Under the pieces are notes generated by a model. The model was given only the letters and a program-made list of their open reading frames with translations. It was not told the DNA's origin and did not search any database. This document shows positions 47,967-57,114 of a stretch of DNA of 64,000 nucleotides, piece by piece (position 1 is the stretch's first letter; every line of letters begins with the position of its first letter). Both the position numbers and the translations under genes were made by a program. This DNA is from Pseudomonas protegens CHA0 (GTDB lineage: Bacteria; Pseudomonadota; Gammaproteobacteria; Pseudomonadales; Pseudomonadaceae): assembly GCF_000397205.1 (NCBI RefSeq), contig NC_021237.1:2419001-2483000 (forward strand). The letters run 5' to 3'.

Positions 47967-48692
47967 ATGATGCAAACCCGATTTCAGCGCCTGTTCCTGG
48001 TGGCGCTGCTGATGCTTGGCGCCACGGCCTGTACCCAGCAGCAAGGGCGCGATATCGCCAAACAGTTTCGTGAAGGCAAGCCTGACGAATTCTTCCAGAC
48101 CAGCGTTGACCGTATGGCCACCATCGGCATGCGCGACAACCTGCAGAGCCTGTACCTGCTGATGGGCAAGCTCTACCTGCGCAACCCCAGCCAGTGGCGC
48201 AAGTCGGGGTTCCCCGATGGCACCACGGCCCAGCGCGAGATCCGCAATGCCATCGAAAAGCGCCAGCCGCTGCCGGCCCTGGGGGATCGTCGCGACCTGG
48301 CGGCCCTGAGCTATTCCCTGAGCCCGGAGTTCCAGGGCGATCGGGTGGGGGCCTTCATCTATGCCATTGGCAGCATGCTGGTGACCGCCCATGGCGGGCG
48401 CACCGAGTTCTACATGACCGATACCATCGACCCGCAGTTCATCAGCAACGCCGCGCGCAATATCGAGAAGGCCACCTGGCTGCTGAGCCAGCGCCAGGAT
48501 GCCAATGGGGTGCTGTTGCTGTTCTCCAACGAGATTTCCGAGGAGGGCAGCAACCTGAGTTTTGCCGTGGAGTTCGGCAAGATCGTCGCGCGCCTGGATT
48601 TGCTCACGCAGATTCTCGATGAGCGCTACCGGCGGGTGGGGTTCAATTACGCGCAGAGCCTGCTGCTGATGAATTTCTTGCCGGTGCAGTAG
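47967..48692 (+). CDS. Hypothetical lipoprotein
   Basis: 241-residue protein. A basic start and hydrophobic helix (RFQRLFLVALLMLGATAC) end at a lipobox-like ATAC, so lipidation at that cysteine is likely. The mature part is soluble and mixed alpha/beta with no known domain. Start 47967 fits the signal peptide; Met at 47970 or 47943 are alternatives, and the longer frame to 47739 overlaps bdhA. The TAG stop lies inside the first three bases of a REP core, so this REP insertion forms or replaced the natural end. Function is unknown. Confidence 0.72.
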   Translation: MMQTRFQRLFLVALLMLGATACTQQQGRDIAKQFREGKPDEFFQTSVDRMATIGMRDNLQSLYLLMGKLYLRNPSQWRKSGFPDGTTAQREIRNAIEKRQPLPALGDRRDLAALSYSLSPEFQGDRVGAFIYAIGSMLVTAHGGRTEFYMTDTIDPQFISNAARNIEKATWLLSQRQDANGVLLLFSNEISEEGSNLSFAVEFGKIVARLDLLTQILDERYRRVGFNYAQSLLLMNFLPVQ

Positions 48693-48770
48693 GAGCTGGC
48701 TTGCCAGCGAAGGCGCCCGTCCAGGCGCTACATGTCTCGCGGGCCTCTTCGCCGGCAAGCCGGCCCCTAC
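48689..48770. repeat. REP pair overlapping a stop codon
   Basis: GTAGGAGCTGGCTTGCCAGCGAAGG faces CCTCTTCGCCGGCAAGCCGG and CCCCTAC. Its TAG provides the stop of the lipoprotein gene at 48690-48692. Confidence 0.9.
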
Positions 48771-48806
48771 GCGGCGCTTTTGCCCCGCGCAAAAAACGGT
48801 CGCATT

Positions 48807-50093
48807 TCAGGTCATGCCGAGTTTCTTACGCGCCATCAACAGGGCTACGACGCTCAACGCTGCCGCCAGCATCAGGTAGAAACTCGGTGCCAGCTGTGAG
48901 CCGGTCAGGGCAATTAATCCGGTAGCGATCACCGGTGCAAAACCGCCGAAGATCGTGACCCCCAGGTTGTAGCTCAGGGACATGCCGGTGACCCGGGTGC
49001 GCACCGGGAAGATGTCCGCCATCAGCGACGGCAGCGGGGCGAAGTACACCGCCTTGATCAGGGCCATCAGTGCTACCACCAGCAGCAGGGAGCTGGCGCT
49101 GGGGCGGCTGTTGAGCCAGAAGAACGCCGGCAGGATCGCCACGGCATAGACCACCGCCGCTGCCAGCATGATTTTCAGGCGACCGATATGGCCGGACAGG
49201 TAGCCGACGATGGGCGTGATGATGGTCAGGATCAGGCCGCCGGTAAGGGTCGCCAAAAAGCCCGAGGACTGGGCGATGTTCAGGCTGGTGGCGGCGTAGG
49301 ACGGCATGTACTGGATCATGTAGTTCGAGGCGGTCGACACCACCAGGGTGCCCATGGCGATCAGCAGCAGGGTCTTCTGGGTCACCAGCACTTCGCGCAA
49401 AGGGCGTTCCCCCGGTTCGCTGGCCTTGAAGTCCGGCGACTCGTCCACCGTACGGCGGATGTACAGGCCCACCGGGCCCAGCAGCAGGCCGAAGAAGAAC
49501 GGCACGCGCCAGCCCCAGTCGAGCATTTGCTGGGCATCGAGGTGCTTGGTCAGGAAGTAGCCGAAGGTCGAGGCGATGACCACGCCAAAGCCCTGGCTGG
49601 CGAATTGCAGGCTGGCGACAAAGTGCCGGGTGCGCGGCGGCGCGTGTTCCAGCATGAAGGCGGTCGAGGTGCCGAACTCGCCACCGGCAGAGAAGCCTTG
49701 CAGCAGCCGGGCCAGGAGGATGCCGATCGGCGCGGCGAGGCCCAGGGTGGCGTAGCTGGGCATGATGGCGATCAGCAGGGTGCCCGTCAGCATGATCAGG
49801 ATCGACAGGGTCAGGGCCTTCTTGCGGCCCTTGCGGTCGGCGTAGGAGCCCAGTACCGCCGCGCCCAGGGGGCGGATCAGGAACGAGATGCCGAAGGTGG
49901 CGAAGGCCAGCAGCAGGGAGAAGGTCGGGTCCGCGGTGGGAAAGAACACCTGGCTGATGGTCAGGGCGAAGTAGGCGTAGATCGACAGGTCGAACCACTC
50001 CAGGGTGTTGCCGATCAGGGCGGCGCCTATGGGTTTCCACAGGGCCTTGGGTTCGACCCGGGTCGCGGTCGAGGTGGTGGCTAACGCTGTCAT
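48807..50093 (-). CDS. MFS transporter of the metabolite:H+ symporter (MHS) family
   Basis: 428-residue inner-membrane protein with 12 predicted helices. The first helix region GNTLEWFDLSIYAYFALTIS and the loop 2-3 motif GSYADRKGRKKAL are diagnostic of MHS transporters such as those for dicarboxylates, shikimate and proline-like solutes. It lies downstream of an M20 peptidase in the same direction (74-bp gap), so it may import the substrate or product of that enzyme, for instance a peptide or N-acyl amino acid. The substrate is unknown. Confidence 0.92.
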   Translation of the reverse strand: MTALATTSTATRVEPKALWKPIGAALIGNTLEWFDLSIYAYFALTISQVFFPTADPTFSLLLAFATFGISFLIRPLGAAVLGSYADRKGRKKALTLSILIMLTGTLLIAIMPSYATLGLAAPIGILLARLLQGFSAGGEFGTSTAFMLEHAPPRTRHFVASLQFASQGFGVVIASTFGYFLTKHLDAQQMLDWGWRVPFFFGLLLGPVGLYIRRTVDESPDFKASEPGERPLREVLVTQKTLLLIAMGTLVVSTASNYMIQYMPSYAATSLNIAQSSGFLATLTGGLILTIITPIVGYLSGHIGRLKIMLAAAVVYAVAILPAFFWLNSRPSASSLLLVVALMALIKAVYFAPLPSLMADIFPVRTRVTGMSLSYNLGVTIFGGFAPVIATGLIALTGSQLAPSFYLMLAAALSVVALLMARKKLGMT

Positions 50094-50167
50094 ACAGGAC
50101 GCTCCTGCTTATTGTTGGATTTTGAGCGACAGGTGCCCGGCCAGGGCCGGGCCGGGTAAGCGATGCC

Positions 50168-51547
50168 TCAGGTCCGGGGCAGGTCCCCCAGGTCCCAGAA
50201 CAGGGCCGTCATGATCTCCAGGCCTTCACGAATCACCGGCAGCAGCAGGTGTTCGTCCGGGGCGTGCTGCGAGCAGCCGGGGTAGGAGTGGGGAATCCAC
50301 AGGGTCGGCAGCCCCAGCACTTCGGCGAAGATGTCGTTGGGCAGGGTGCCCGCCAGGTTCGGCAACAGCGCCAGGCGCTGCGCACTGCTACCTGCAATCG
50401 AGGTCTTGGCGAACCTGACCCAGGGGTTGTCCGGGTCCAGGCGGGTGGCCGGGGAGCAGCGCTCCATGACGATCTCCACCTGGCTGAAACCTTCGCGGTC
50501 CAGGTGCGCCCGCAGCAGGCTTTCCAGCTGCTGCCAGGGCGTGCCGAGGACAAAGCGCAATTGGCAGAAGGCCACGGCCCGGGGCGGAATCGCGTTCACC
50601 GGCTTTTGCGGGTTGCCGGTGCTGAAGGCGAGGATTTCCAGGGTGTTCCAGGCGAACAGGCGCTCGCCCAGGGTCAGCCCCGGTTCGCCCCAGTGTTCGT
50701 CCAGGGGGCGGCCCAGGGACTCGCGCTGGATCTCCAGGTCGGCGATGGCGGCGCGCACGTTGTCGGGAATGTTCGCCGGTAGCAGTTCGCGGCAGCGGAT
50801 GCGGCCGTTCTGGTCCACCAGGCTGGCCAGGGCGTTGGCCAGTACCACGCCGGGGTTGCTCATCACCCCGCCCCAGTTGCCCGAGTGCAGGCCCTTGTCC
50901 CGGGTGTTGACCTCCAGGCGGAACTGCGCCGAGCCGCGGGAGCCGAGGAACAGCGTCGGTCGGGCCTGATTCAGCCGTGGGCCGTCGGAGGCGATGAACA
51001 CATCGGCCCGCAACAGTTCGCGCTGCTCCTGGCACAGCTGGCGCAGCCCCGGGGAACCGGCTTCCTCACCCATCTCGAACAGCAGCTTGAGGTTGAAGCC
51101 CAGGCGCCCGTCGCGGGCCTTTAGCACTTGCTCCAGGGCGGTCAGGTTGATGCTGTGCTGGCCCTTGTTGTCGGCGGTGCCACGGCCGTACCAGCGTTCG
51201 CCCTCCAGGGTCAGTTGCCAGGGATTCAGGCCCGCGCGCCACTGTTCGGCGTAACCCGGCACCACGTCGCCGTGGCCGTAGCTGAGCACTGTGTGCAGGG
51301 CTGGGTCTTCCAGGCGCGTTGCAATCAGGAACGGCCCACCGGCCTCGGGGTTGGCCAGCATGTGGCAGTCGAAGCCCAGGCGCTGCAGCAGCGGCTGGAT
51401 TTCCTCCAGCAGGTAGCGCGGCAACTCGCTGGCGTGGGCCGGGTCCTGGCTGTCACTGCGAAACGCCACCCGGCGTCGCAGGTCCTGTTCAAAGTGGCCG
51501 TCGTCCAGGTACTGGCGAACGCCGGCGAGGGCAGCTTGCTTGGTCAT
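50168..51547 (-). CDS. M20-family metallopeptidase/amidohydrolase
   Basis: 459-residue zinc hydrolase of the carboxypeptidase/dipeptidase group. Metal ligands are seen in SYGHGDVVPG, GRGTADNKGQ and LFEMGEEAGSPG, where the catalytic glutamate is in GEE. A dimerisation domain (about residues 205-320) is inserted in the usual place. No signal peptide is present. Start 51547 has CGGAG upstream. It is divergent from a LysR gene and co-directional with an MHS transporter, an uptake-and-hydrolysis pair likely induced by its substrate. The substrate class is not readable. Confidence 0.9.
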   Translation of the reverse strand: MTKQAALAGVRQYLDDGHFEQDLRRRVAFRSDSQDPAHASELPRYLLEEIQPLLQRLGFDCHMLANPEAGGPFLIATRLEDPALHTVLSYGHGDVVPGYAEQWRAGLNPWQLTLEGERWYGRGTADNKGQHSINLTALEQVLKARDGRLGFNLKLLFEMGEEAGSPGLRQLCQEQRELLRADVFIASDGPRLNQARPTLFLGSRGSAQFRLEVNTRDKGLHSGNWGGVMSNPGVVLANALASLVDQNGRIRCRELLPANIPDNVRAAIADLEIQRESLGRPLDEHWGEPGLTLGERLFAWNTLEILAFSTGNPQKPVNAIPPRAVAFCQLRFVLGTPWQQLESLLRAHLDREGFSQVEIVMERCSPATRLDPDNPWVRFAKTSIAGSSAQRLALLPNLAGTLPNDIFAEVLGLPTLWIPHSYPGCSQHAPDEHLLLPVIREGLEIMTALFWDLGDLPRT

Positions 51548-51663
51548 TGCAACTCCGGTCGGGCAAGGGAACGGGCCCATGGTGGAGTTGGCAAAGGCAT
51601 CTGTATATTGCTGTTTTTTGAAGGCATGATTCTAAAAATTGGATGCCTGGCAAGGGGATGCAG

Positions 51664-52548
51664 ATGGACTATCGGTATTTTCTGGCGGTGATCGATGCGG
51701 GCTCCCTGGCCGCGGCGGGGGAGCGTTTGCACATCGCCCCCAGCGCGGTGAGCCGGCAGATCGCCCTGCTGGAAGAGAGCGTTGGCGTGGCGCTGTTCGA
51801 GCGGCGCCCGCGGGGCATGCAACTCACCGCCGCTGGCGAAGCCCTGGCCGAACACGCCCGGCGCACCTGGCTGGAACAGGAGAACATCCTCGCCGAACTG
51901 CGGGGCGAGGGTTACCCGGGGGCCAAGGTAATCCGCCTGGTATCCACCGAGGGCCTGTCGCGGTATTTCCTGCCCCGGGTGCTGCTGGAGCATTACCGCC
52001 TGCGGCCCGGAGCCGAGTACCGCCTGGACGTGATCTCGCCCCACGAGTGCGTGCAGCGCATTCGCCGGGGCGAGGCGGACGTGGGGCTGACCTTCAGCAC
52101 CGAGCCGGTGGAGGGGGTCAACGTGTGCTACTCGATCCGCTCGCCGATTCGCGCCCTGATGCGCGCCGGGCATCCGCTGGCCAGCGCCGGGGTGCTGTCA
52201 CTGGAGCAGGTGCAGGCGTTTCCCGTGGCCTTGACGCCCAAGGGCACCACCCAGCGGCAACTGCTGGACCTGGTGTGCCAGATGGACGGCCTGAGCTTCG
52301 ATCAGGTGATGACCTGCAACTTCTCCGGGGCCCTGCATGAGTTTGTGCGCCAGTCCGACACGGTGGCCTTTGCCAGTGCCATCAGCGGCGAAGGGCAGGG
52401 GATGGATGGGCTGGTATCGGTGCCCCTGTCCAACCCGCGCTTGGGCGATCGGGACATTCAGGTGCTGACCATGCCCAAGCGGGTGTTGCCGGAAAGCCTG
52501 GCGTTCTTTATCGACACCTTGATTGCGCGGTTGCAGAAAGAGGGCTGA
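51664..52548 (+). CDS. LysR-family transcriptional regulator
   Basis: 294-residue regulator with an N-terminal winged helix (YFLAVIDAGSLAAAGERLHI, then SAVSRQIALLEESVGV) and a C-terminal co-inducer domain. It is divergent from the M20 peptidase/MHS genes across a 116-bp gap, the usual arrangement for control of both. AAGGGG upstream supports the ATG at 51664 over nearby in-frame ATGs at 51643 and 51658. Confidence 0.92.
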   Translation: MDYRYFLAVIDAGSLAAAGERLHIAPSAVSRQIALLEESVGVALFERRPRGMQLTAAGEALAEHARRTWLEQENILAELRGEGYPGAKVIRLVSTEGLSRYFLPRVLLEHYRLRPGAEYRLDVISPHECVQRIRRGEADVGLTFSTEPVEGVNVCYSIRSPIRALMRAGHPLASAGVLSLEQVQAFPVALTPKGTTQRQLLDLVCQMDGLSFDQVMTCNFSGALHEFVRQSDTVAFASAISGEGQGMDGLVSVPLSNPRLGDRDIQVLTMPKRVLPESLAFFIDTLIARLQKEG

Positions 52549-52557
52549 GGGAGGCTG

Positions 52558-52739
52558 CTGACCGTTCTCGCCGAGCCGGACACACTCAGGGCGCTGGGTG
52601 AGTTCCTGATCAAGGCTTCAGCCGACATGGCGGCCAATGGCCTGGAGCATGTGCACCTGTAAGACGTGATCGAGCACTTCTCGCACCAGCAGCATGTGGA
52701 TGTGATTGCCCTCAACCGGGCTGTGATCAAGCCTGCCTG
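52558..52739 (+). pseudogene. Decayed Imm32-like immunity protein gene (internal stop)
   Basis: The + frame from 52558 reads TVLAEPDTLRALGEFLIKA, then ASADMAANGLEHVHL, stop, DVIEHFSHQQHVDVIALNRA. It resembles the Imm32 family of small immunity proteins but has a TAA at 52660-52662, where a single C-to-T change from CAA (Gln) would restore the frame. The N-terminus is missing. It has the same neighbours as a second fragment at 53931, indicating duplication of the cassette. Confidence 0.65.
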
Positions 52740-52762
52740 AGGCAGCGCCGTGCCCGGCCCGG

Positions 52763-53119
52763 CTACATGTTGCGAATCCTCTCGTCGGCCCTGAGCTCGA
52801 ACTCAAAGCCAATGCCCACGTCATTCAGGGTTTCGGTGACCCGGGCCATGAAGTACTCGGCCTGCGCGGGCAATTCATACAAGCCAATGACCCGGATGAT
52901 CGGGTACTTGCCATAGGCGCCGGGGATCTCGGTGTAGATCTCGCCACTTTCGATGAAGGCGATGTAGCTGTTGATTTTCTCTTGCAGCACGAGCAAGTGC
53001 TCGCCTTGTTCCGCCTTGTCGCCCCATTCGAGGTGGTCGGTCATCACCAGTAGGAGGTCGTTGGGAGCCTCCTTGGAGATCCCCCAGAAATCGATGACTT
53101 TGGGATTGGTGACGGACAT
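52763..53119 (-). CDS. Small DUF6572-like protein, putative immunity-type (copy 1)
   Basis: 118-residue acidic protein. Conserved pattern: NPKVIDFWGISKEAPNDLLL, TDHLEWGD, HLLVLQEKINSYIAFIESGE, and a second half with IIRVIGLYELPAQAEYFM. It resembles DUF6572, a family often seen near polymorphic toxins. AAGGAT precedes the ATG. It is paralogous to the gene at 54039, including the same upstream bases. No toxin gene is present in the window, so an immunity role is inferred from family and neighbours. Confidence 0.75.
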   Translation of the reverse strand: MSVTNPKVIDFWGISKEAPNDLLLVMTDHLEWGDKAEQGEHLLVLQEKINSYIAFIESGEIYTEIPGAYGKYPIIRVIGLYELPAQAEYFMARVTETLNDVGIGFEFELRADERIRNM

Positions 53120-53386
53120 GGCTGATCCTTCAGGCGGCGGGGGCGGGGATTGTATTACGTGCCCCGGGGTTAGTGGCGGTGCTGTTGCGCGTGCGGCATG
53201 GATGGGCATGCAGCGCACGATGCAGGAACTGTTCTAGTGACCGGGCCGGGCCCTGAAGGCGAGAACCGCCCCGGCGATTTTCCAACAACCGTTGCGTAAT
53301 GGATATTTGGCCATAGGATGTGCGCGTTCCCGATGATGATCGGGCCCCCATCGTCGTGATCCTTTACTCAGTTTCAAGGTTGCTGC

Positions 53387-53818
53387 ATGAATCCGGATGA
53401 CTTCAAGAAATTCAATATCGGCTCAATTGTTCGGGCCACTCAAAGCTCTGCTGCGCTCAAACACCAGCTCGGATTCCTGATCAAGGTTCTGGAGGAACTG
53501 GATATCCAGTTCTCCGACTGCGAGCAGGATCCTCTGCGCCTGGCGAAAGCCTATGTTGCCGGGGAAATTCCTGCTGAACGCTGCAAGGCGCAGGCTGCAC
53601 TCTGGTGGGCAAAAATCGATGAGCAAGGGGCAATACGAGGGTTCAAGGATCGGGAGGTATTGAAGGCACGACTGGCCATTTGTCTGCTGTCGAATGATGA
53701 GGACGATATTTCCGTGTTGGGAGATAACCTCTCGTGGTTTCTTGAGGTGTTGGGTTTCTTGAATGTGGAACCGATGAAGCCAATTGAAATGATGAGAGAG
53801 TATTTCGAGTTCAAATAG
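53387..53818 (+). CDS. Hypothetical protein between the two immunity-like copies
   Basis: 143-residue soluble, acidic, mostly helical protein (DDFKKFNIGSIVRATQSSAA ... GDNLSWFLEVLGFLNVEP). I do not recognise the family. Codon use is more AT-rich than the flanking core genes. It sits between duplicated immunity-like genes and could be one more immunity protein, but this is context only. No clear ribosome site precedes the ATG (GGTTGCTGC). Confidence 0.65.
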   Translation: MNPDDFKKFNIGSIVRATQSSAALKHQLGFLIKVLEELDIQFSDCEQDPLRLAKAYVAGEIPAERCKAQAALWWAKIDEQGAIRGFKDREVLKARLAICLLSNDEDDISVLGDNLSWFLEVLGFLNVEPMKPIEMMREYFEFK

Positions 53819-53930
53819 AAGTTCATTCGCGCCCGGCTCGCTCTCGGTGCCCTGGCCGGCAGCCTGACGACAGGCAAGACCCCATGCGTTTTGCTGGCTC
53901 CCACCGTCACGCTGGCGGGGTGCTCGACGC

Positions 53931-53990
53931 GTTTTCCATGAGCCGCATGTGGATTTCATTGCGCTTGATCGGGCGCTGATCCTGCCTGCA
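53931..53990 (+). pseudogene. Second Imm32-like fragment (C-terminal end, frameshifted)
   Basis: The + strand encodes HEPHVDFIALDRALILPA, which aligns with SHQQHVDVIALNRAVIKPA of the fragment at 52558. The alignment needs one lost base near 53936. Only the last 20 codons remain recognisable. It again precedes a leftward DUF6572-like gene, so the pair was duplicated as a unit and decayed in both copies. Confidence 0.55.
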
Positions 53991-54038
53991 CAAGGTGTTC
54001 CTGCGCGCGGCTCAATCGGCGAGCGCGCAGGGGGCGAG

Positions 54039-54395
54039 CTACAGGCTGGGAGCCTCTTCGTTCACTTTCAGCTCGAAATCGAAGCCGATGCTCCGTTCAT
54101 GGAGGATCTCGGTAATGCGTTTGAAAAACCAATCGACTTGCTCGGGCAGTTCGTGCAAACCCAGTACCCGGATAATCAGGTGCTTGCCGCAGGCATCGGG
54201 AATTTCGCTGTAGATCTCTTCACTTTCGATGAAGGTGATGTAGGTGTTGATCTTCTCTTGCAGCAGGAGCAGGTGTTCGCTGTGTGCCGCTTCGTCACCC
54301 CATTCGAGGGGGTCGACCATGATCAGCAGCAGGCTGTCGGGCGCGGATTTGGGGATGGCCCAGATATCGATGACTTTTGGATTGGTGATGGACAT
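54039..54395 (-). CDS. Small DUF6572-like protein, putative immunity-type (copy 2)
   Basis: 118-residue paralogue of the gene at 52763 with the same length and no gaps apparent: NPKVIDIWAIPKSAPDSLLL, VDPLEWGD, HLLLLQEKINTYITFIESEE. More than half the residues match the first copy. The upstream AAGGATCAGC region is also shared. Both copies are intact, while the adjacent Imm32-like partners have decayed, which suggests selection to keep these proteins. Confidence 0.75.
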   Translation of the reverse strand: MSITNPKVIDIWAIPKSAPDSLLLIMVDPLEWGDEAAHSEHLLLLQEKINTYITFIESEEIYSEIPDACGKHLIIRVLGLHELPEQVDWFFKRITEILHERSIGFDFELKVNEEAPSL

Positions 54396-54913
54396 TGCTG
54401 ATCCTTCAGAACGTGGGGGCGGCGGCATTATAGGCCGTAGCGATGGGTTTCTTCAGTGGGCAATCGGTGGTCGCGGTTCCGGCCCGTGGGCGAGGCCAGG
54501 GTGGGCTGCCGGGGCTTGCCCCGTTCAGGCGCAACCTGATCGAGCGGCGGCGTGCTCTTTTCAACAGCGGTCTGATCGACGGTAGTGACAAAACGCCACC
54601 ATCTGCTATGGCTTGTTAGGCCCCCCCTGGATAGATGCCGGGCTCCAGGTGCCATTGCCCAGAAAAATCGAGACGGCGCGGGCCGCGTTATTCGACTTAA
54701 CTGATGCTCACCCGCCAAGGGGGATATGGGCGCAGGAGGACCGAGTGGGGCCTGCGTCCCGACAGGCCTGGATTGACCCGAGTGAGTATCGACGTTGCCG
54801 TGCCGGGTGGGCCGCTAACCTGGTCGTCGGGTTGTTTGCAGCTCTCTGACACTCAGTCGATAGCGTGGAATGACAGCAGGGAAGTACCGACCATTCTATT
54901 AGAGAGATAAAAA
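54396..54913. other. Intergenic region before the chemoreceptor gene, no convincing gene
   Basis: 518 bp between divergent genes. Short open frames (for example 54613-54849) lack ribosome sites and family signals. The last 60 bases turn AT-rich and probably hold the chemoreceptor promoter. No repeat was recognised. Confidence 0.5.
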
Positions 54914-56539
54914 ATGAACGTCAGGACAATGAATCTTGCTCCAAGGTCTGCCGCCTTTTTCTCGCTCATTGTCCTGGTGGTGTTCGCCCTGGGCATTGTC
55001 GCCGTGCTGCAAATGGGCAAGCTGCGAGATGCGGAGCAGGATGTCGAGACCAACTGGATGACCAGCATCCGCGAGATCGGCAAGATGAAGACCAGCGTCT
55101 TGCGCCTGCGTCTGGAAAGCATCCGCATCACCGTGACCACCGACGAACAGCAGCGCCAGACCCGCATCGCCTCGTTGAGCGGTTATCGATCCAACCTGCA
55201 GAACACCATCAACCAGTACGAACCCCTGATCACCGGGCCGGCGGAGCGTGAGCTGTACCAGGCTGTAGCGACCGATGTGCAGGCCTACTTCAAGCTGGTG
55301 GACGAGCTGGAGCCGCTGTTGCGCAGTGGCGACAACGCCGCGGCCATCACCCTGATCAACACCCGCATCAGCCCCATGACCAACGCCATGCAGGAGAAGA
55401 TGGACAAACTCTCGGACTTCAACGACGAGGGCGCCAGGCAGGCGGGGATCACTGCCGAGTCGGTTTACAGCAGTGGCCTGACGCTGGTGCTGGTGTTGAT
55501 GGGGGTGACGGTGGTGCTCACCGTGGTGTTGGCGGCGGTGCTGACCCGCAGCATCACCGCGCCCATCAGCGACGCCCTGGCCGTGGCCGAACGCATTGCC
55601 GGCAGCGACCTGTCCCGGGAGATCGGCGTCAGTGGCCGCGATGAAGCCGGCCGCCTGCTGGCCGCCCTGGCGCAGATGCAGACCAACCTGCGGGAAACCA
55701 TCGCCCACATCGCCGATTCCTCCACCCAACTGGCCTCGGCCTCGGAAGAAATGACCGCAGTGACCGAAGACGCCAGCCGCGGGCTGGTGCGCCAGAACGA
55801 CGAAGTCAGCCAGGCGGCCACCGCAGTGACCGAAATGAGCGCCGCGGTGGACGAGGTGGCCCGCAACGCCGAAGCCGCCGCCCAGTCGTCCCGCGAGTCC
55901 ATGGAGTTCACCCGCTCCGGCATCGAGAACGTGGCCCAGACCCTCAAGGCCATCGAAGGCCTGGCCGGCAACGTGGCCAGCACTGGCGAGCAGGTCAAGG
56001 CGCTGTCCAGCCGCGCCCAGGACATCAGCAAAGTGGTGGAAGTGATTCGCGCCATTGCCGAACAGACCAACCTGCTGGCCCTCAATGCCGCCATCGAAGC
56101 CGCCCGCGCCGGCGAGCAGGGCCGCGGCTTTGCGGTGGTGGCCGATGAAGTGCGGGCCCTGGCCCACCGCACCCAGCAGTCGACCCAGGAAATCGAACAG
56201 ATGATCAGCGCGATCCAGGCCGACTCGACCCACGCGGTGAGCGCCATGAACGTCAGCGCCGAGATGGCCAGCAGCTCGATCTCCGTGGCGCAGAACGCCG
56301 ACCTGTCCCTCAAGCAGATCGCCCAGGCGATTACCCAGATCAACGAACGCAACCTGCTGATTGCCACCGCCTCGGAAGAACAGGCCCAGGTGGCGCGCGA
56401 GGCGGACCAGAACCTGACCAGCATTCGCGAGCTGTCGATCCAGAGTTCGGCGGGGGCCAGCCAGACGGCCAGTGCCTGCGGGGAGATGGCCAATCTGGCG
56501 ATTGAGCTGAATCGGTTAGTGGCGCGGTTCAAGGTTTGA
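54914..56539 (+). CDS. Methyl-accepting chemotaxis protein with four-helix-bundle sensor
   Basis: 541-residue chemoreceptor. TM1 is residues 13-34 and TM2 about 190-212, enclosing a periplasmic helical domain of about 150 residues like Tar-type or 4HB_MCP sensors. A HAMP domain (about 213-265) and the cytoplasmic signalling hairpin follow, with the conserved tip [20 protein letters not shown] and [20 protein letters not shown]. The C-terminus ends RFKV without a CheR-binding pentapeptide. The ligand is unknown. It appears to be a single-gene unit. Confidence 0.93.
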   Translation: MNVRTMNLAPRSAAFFSLIVLVVFALGIVAVLQMGKLRDAEQDVETNWMTSIREIGKMKTSVLRLRLESIRITVTTDEQQRQTRIASLSGYRSNLQNTINQYEPLITGPAERELYQAVATDVQAYFKLVDELEPLLRSGDNAAAITLINTRISPMTNAMQEKMDKLSDFNDEGARQAGITAESVYSSGLTLVLVLMGVTVVLTVVLAAVLTRSITAPISDALAVAERIAGSDLSREIGVSGRDEAGRLLAALAQMQTNLRETIAHIADSSTQLASASEEMTAVTEDASRGLVRQNDEVSQAATAVTEMSAAVDEVARNAEAAAQSSRESMEFTRSGIENVAQTLKAIEGLAGNVASTGEQVKALSSRAQDISKVVEVIRAIAEQTNLLALNAAIEAARAGEQGRGFAVVADEVRALAHRTQQSTQEIEQMISAIQADSTHAVSAMNVSAEMASSSISVAQNADLSLKQIAQAITQINERNLLIATASEEQAQVAREADQNLTSIRELSIQSSAGASQTASACGEMANLAIELNRLVARFKV

Positions 56540-56575
56540 GCGCGGTTTTTTGCCCTACGGTGGTCTGGTTCCTCC

Positions 56576-56602
56576 GTAGGAGCTGGCTTGCCAGCGAAGG
56601 CG
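56576..56602 (+). repeat. Single REP core
   Basis: GTAGGAGCTGGCTTGCCAGC followed by GAAGGCG, without a clear inverted partner; it lies 36 bp after the chemoreceptor stop. Confidence 0.8.
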
Positions 56603-56647
56603 TCGGTCCAGGCAACGCATGGCCTACCGGCCCCAAGGCATGGCCCT

Positions 56648-57082
56648 CTACAACCGACCGCTAAGCCGCAAACCATCACGCACGTTCAACCCCATCAATG
56701 TGAGGTTGGTGGCCCCGGCGATCAGTTCGATGACCTGCACCACGTAAAAACCCGTGTCGAAGCTGCCTGCCGACGCCCACTGGTTGAGCACAATTGCGCA
56801 GGGCACGAGCACCAACAGGCCGTTGGCGGCAATGAAGGGCATGCGTTTTTGCTTCGAGGCGATCAGGCGTCCCTGCCGGGCCCGGCTCAGCCCCATGCCG
56901 CTGGCTCCCGCCACTGCCATTGCCGGAATCAGCACCCAGAGCCCGGGGCTGACGATCAGTTGCTTGAGTTGAGCGATCGCATGCAGGGTTCCCATGCTTT
57001 CCACCAGCAGGGTCGAGACAAAGAACGTGGCGATGCACAGCAGGGCCAGCAGGCTGGCGGTGAGGTGAAGTCGTTTGAGCAT
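56648..57082 (-). CDS. Small conserved membrane protein with four helices
   Basis: 144-residue protein with four predicted transmembrane helices (LTASLLALLCIATFFVSTLL; VLIPAMAVAGASGM; AANGLLVLVPCAIVL; VVQVIELIAGATNLTLM). Between helices 2 and 3 is a basic loop RARQGRLIASKQKR. Function is unknown. It starts 33 bp after the monooxygenase-fold gene in the same direction, so the two are probably co-transcribed under the MarR-type regulator. Confidence 0.75.
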   Translation of the reverse strand: MLKRLHLTASLLALLCIATFFVSTLLVESMGTLHAIAQLKQLIVSPGLWVLIPAMAVAGASGMGLSRARQGRLIASKQKRMPFIAANGLLVLVPCAIVLNQWASAGSFDTGFYVVQVIELIAGATNLTLMGLNVRDGLRLSGRL

Positions 57083-57114
57083 GGGGCGCTTCCCGTCAGT
57101 CGATTGGGCTGTGT

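Noticed and set aside
54613..54849. 78-codon rightward open frame before the chemoreceptor gene
   Set aside because: No ribosome site and no recognisable domain; could be decayed DNA but cannot be assigned.
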